7,463 nucleotides of DNA, taken from Candidatus Methylomirabilota bacterium. GTDB taxonomy: Bacteria; Methylomirabilota; Methylomirabilia; Methylomirabilales; JACPAU01. Every line of letters starts with the position of its first letter. Positions within the stretch are counted from its first letter, which is position 1. Shown piece by piece: positions 7,001 through 7,463 of this stretch. The stretch lies in contig JAHFDC010000034.1 of NCBI GenBank assembly GCA_023249205.1, positions 1 to 7,463 on the forward strand. The letters run 5' to 3'. Below the pieces are notes generated by a model, which saw only the letters and a list, made by a program, of their open reading frames with translations, made no database searches and was not told the DNA's origin. Both the position numbers and the translations under genes were made by a program.

Positions 7001-7018
7001 GCCCCCCCGCTTGGGGGC
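7001..7018 (+). other. GC-only hairpin in the rpsD-rpoA gap
   Basis: GCCCCC (7001-7006) can pair with GGGGGC (7013-7018) around a six-base loop; shifted registers are possible because the arms are homopolymeric. It lies 11 bases after the rpsD stop in the 73-base gap, the longest in the window. The following bases are G/C-rich, with an eight-base palindrome GGCCGGCC at 7025-7032, and contain no T tract, so a canonical intrinsic terminator is not supported. It could stabilise or process the mRNA between rpsD and rpoA (inference). I see no -10/-35-like promoter in the gap. Confidence 0.35.
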
Positions 7019-7062
7019 GGGTCGGGCCGGCCGGGCGGGGGCACGGGCCTGAGGAGGCTTGG

Positions 7063-7463
7063 ATGCTGCAGAAGTTTAAGGGGTTCCAGAGGCCCAAGCG
7101 GCTGGAGTGCGAGCTAGAGACTCTCACCAGCACCTACGGGAAGTTCATCGCGGAGCCGCTGGAGCGGGGGTTCGGGTTGACGTTGGGGAATTCGCTGAGA
7201 CGGGTCCTCCTCTCCTCGATCGAGGGAGCCGCCGTGACCCATCTCCGCATCCCCGGCGTCTTCCACGAATTCTCCTCCATCGCGGGGGTCAAGGAGGACG
7301 TGACCGACGTCGTCCTGAACCTCAAGGGGCTTCGCCTGAAGCTGCTGGTGGACCACCCCAAGACCCTCTCCCTGAAGGCGACGGGGCCGGGAGAGGTGCG
7401 GGCCAGCCAGATCGTTACCGACGCCGACGTGGAGATGCTGAACCCGGAGTCCTACATCGCCAC
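7063..7463 (+). CDS. rpoA: DNA-directed RNA polymerase subunit alpha, 5' part (3' end outside window)
   Basis: The alpha subunit dimerises to start assembly of RNA polymerase, and its C-terminal domain (not in this window) contacts UP elements and activators. The visible 133 codons cover the N-terminal assembly domain. It begins MLQKFKGFQRPKRLECE and then shows the dimerisation motif ERGFGLTLGNSLRRVLLSSI and the segment PGVFHEFSSIAGVKEDVTDV followed by VLNLKGLRLKL, all standard for bacterial alpha. The ATG at 7063 is supported by AGGAGG at 7052-7057 with five bases of spacing. The frame is open to the window edge. In the usual order rplQ would follow, but that lies outside this window. Confidence 0.97.
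   Translation, partial: MLQKFKGFQRPKRLECELETLTSTYGKFIAEPLERGFGLTLGNSLRRVLLSSIEGAAVTHLRIPGVFHEFSSIAGVKEDVTDVVLNLKGLRLKLLVDHPKTLSLKATGPGEVRASQIVTDADVEMLNPESYIA

Noticed and set aside
7001..7018. Intrinsic transcription terminator between rpsD and rpoA
   Set aside because: The hairpin is not followed by a T tract, and rpoA is normally co-transcribed with the upstream ribosomal genes.
1..7463. Mobile element, CRISPR array, tRNA or other accessory system
   Set aside because: No direct-repeat array, terminal inverted repeats, transposase-like frame or tRNA-like sequence was seen. Nearly all the DNA is accounted for by conserved housekeeping genes.

Overview
This window is an uninterrupted stretch of a merged spc/alpha ribosomal-protein gene cluster, with every gene on the + strand. 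The order is rpsH(3' part)-rplF-rplR-rpsE-rpmD-rplO-secY-adk-map-infA-rpmJ-rpsM-rpsK-rpsD-rpoA(5' part). The first and last genes run off the window ends. The other thirteen are complete, and none shows a frameshift, internal stop or insertion.

Organism: a very GC-rich bacterium, judging from strong G/C bias at third codon positions, six GTG starts among 14 visible start sites, and G-rich Shine-Dalgarno sites. The proteins are plainly bacterial: SecY, zinc-lid adenylate kinase, type I methionine aminopeptidase, IF-1, and L36 and S4 with intact zinc ligands. adk, map, infA and rpmJ lie between secY and rpsM, and rpsD lies between rpsK and rpoA. This layout is seen in several non-enterobacterial lineages, such as clostridial, deltaproteobacterial-like and NC10/Rokubacteria-like groups. 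I cannot place the organism more precisely without a tree; an uncultured high-GC lineage of the last type is only a guess.

Layout: positions 1-2356 hold the second half of the spc cluster (S8, L6, L18, S5, L30, L15). Positions 2353-3660 encode the SecY translocon channel. Positions 3683-5096 hold the metabolic and maturation pair adk and map. Positions 5114-5458 hold infA and rpmJ. Positions 5471-7463 are the alpha-operon part (S13, S11, S4, RNA polymerase alpha). Most junctions are tight: rpsE/rpmD overlap by 8 bases, rplO/secY by 4, and adk/map overlap with an uncertain extent. Gaps grow only towards the 3' end: 39 bases before rpsK, 55 before rpsD and 73 before rpoA. The last two contain GC-rich hairpins. 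I see no convincing internal promoter and no intrinsic terminator, so the block probably lies within a longer transcript. No gene-free stretch exceeds 300 bases.

Together the products build both ribosomal subunits, start translation (IF-1), trim the initiator methionine (Map), export membrane and secreted proteins (SecY), supply ADP/ATP balance (Adk) and nucleate RNA polymerase assembly (alpha).

I found no previously undescribed system. The points worth a second look are modest: a possible ATT start for map, a hairpin directly in front of the rpsD ribosome-binding site that could be an S4 autoregulatory site, and ambiguous starts at rplO and infA.
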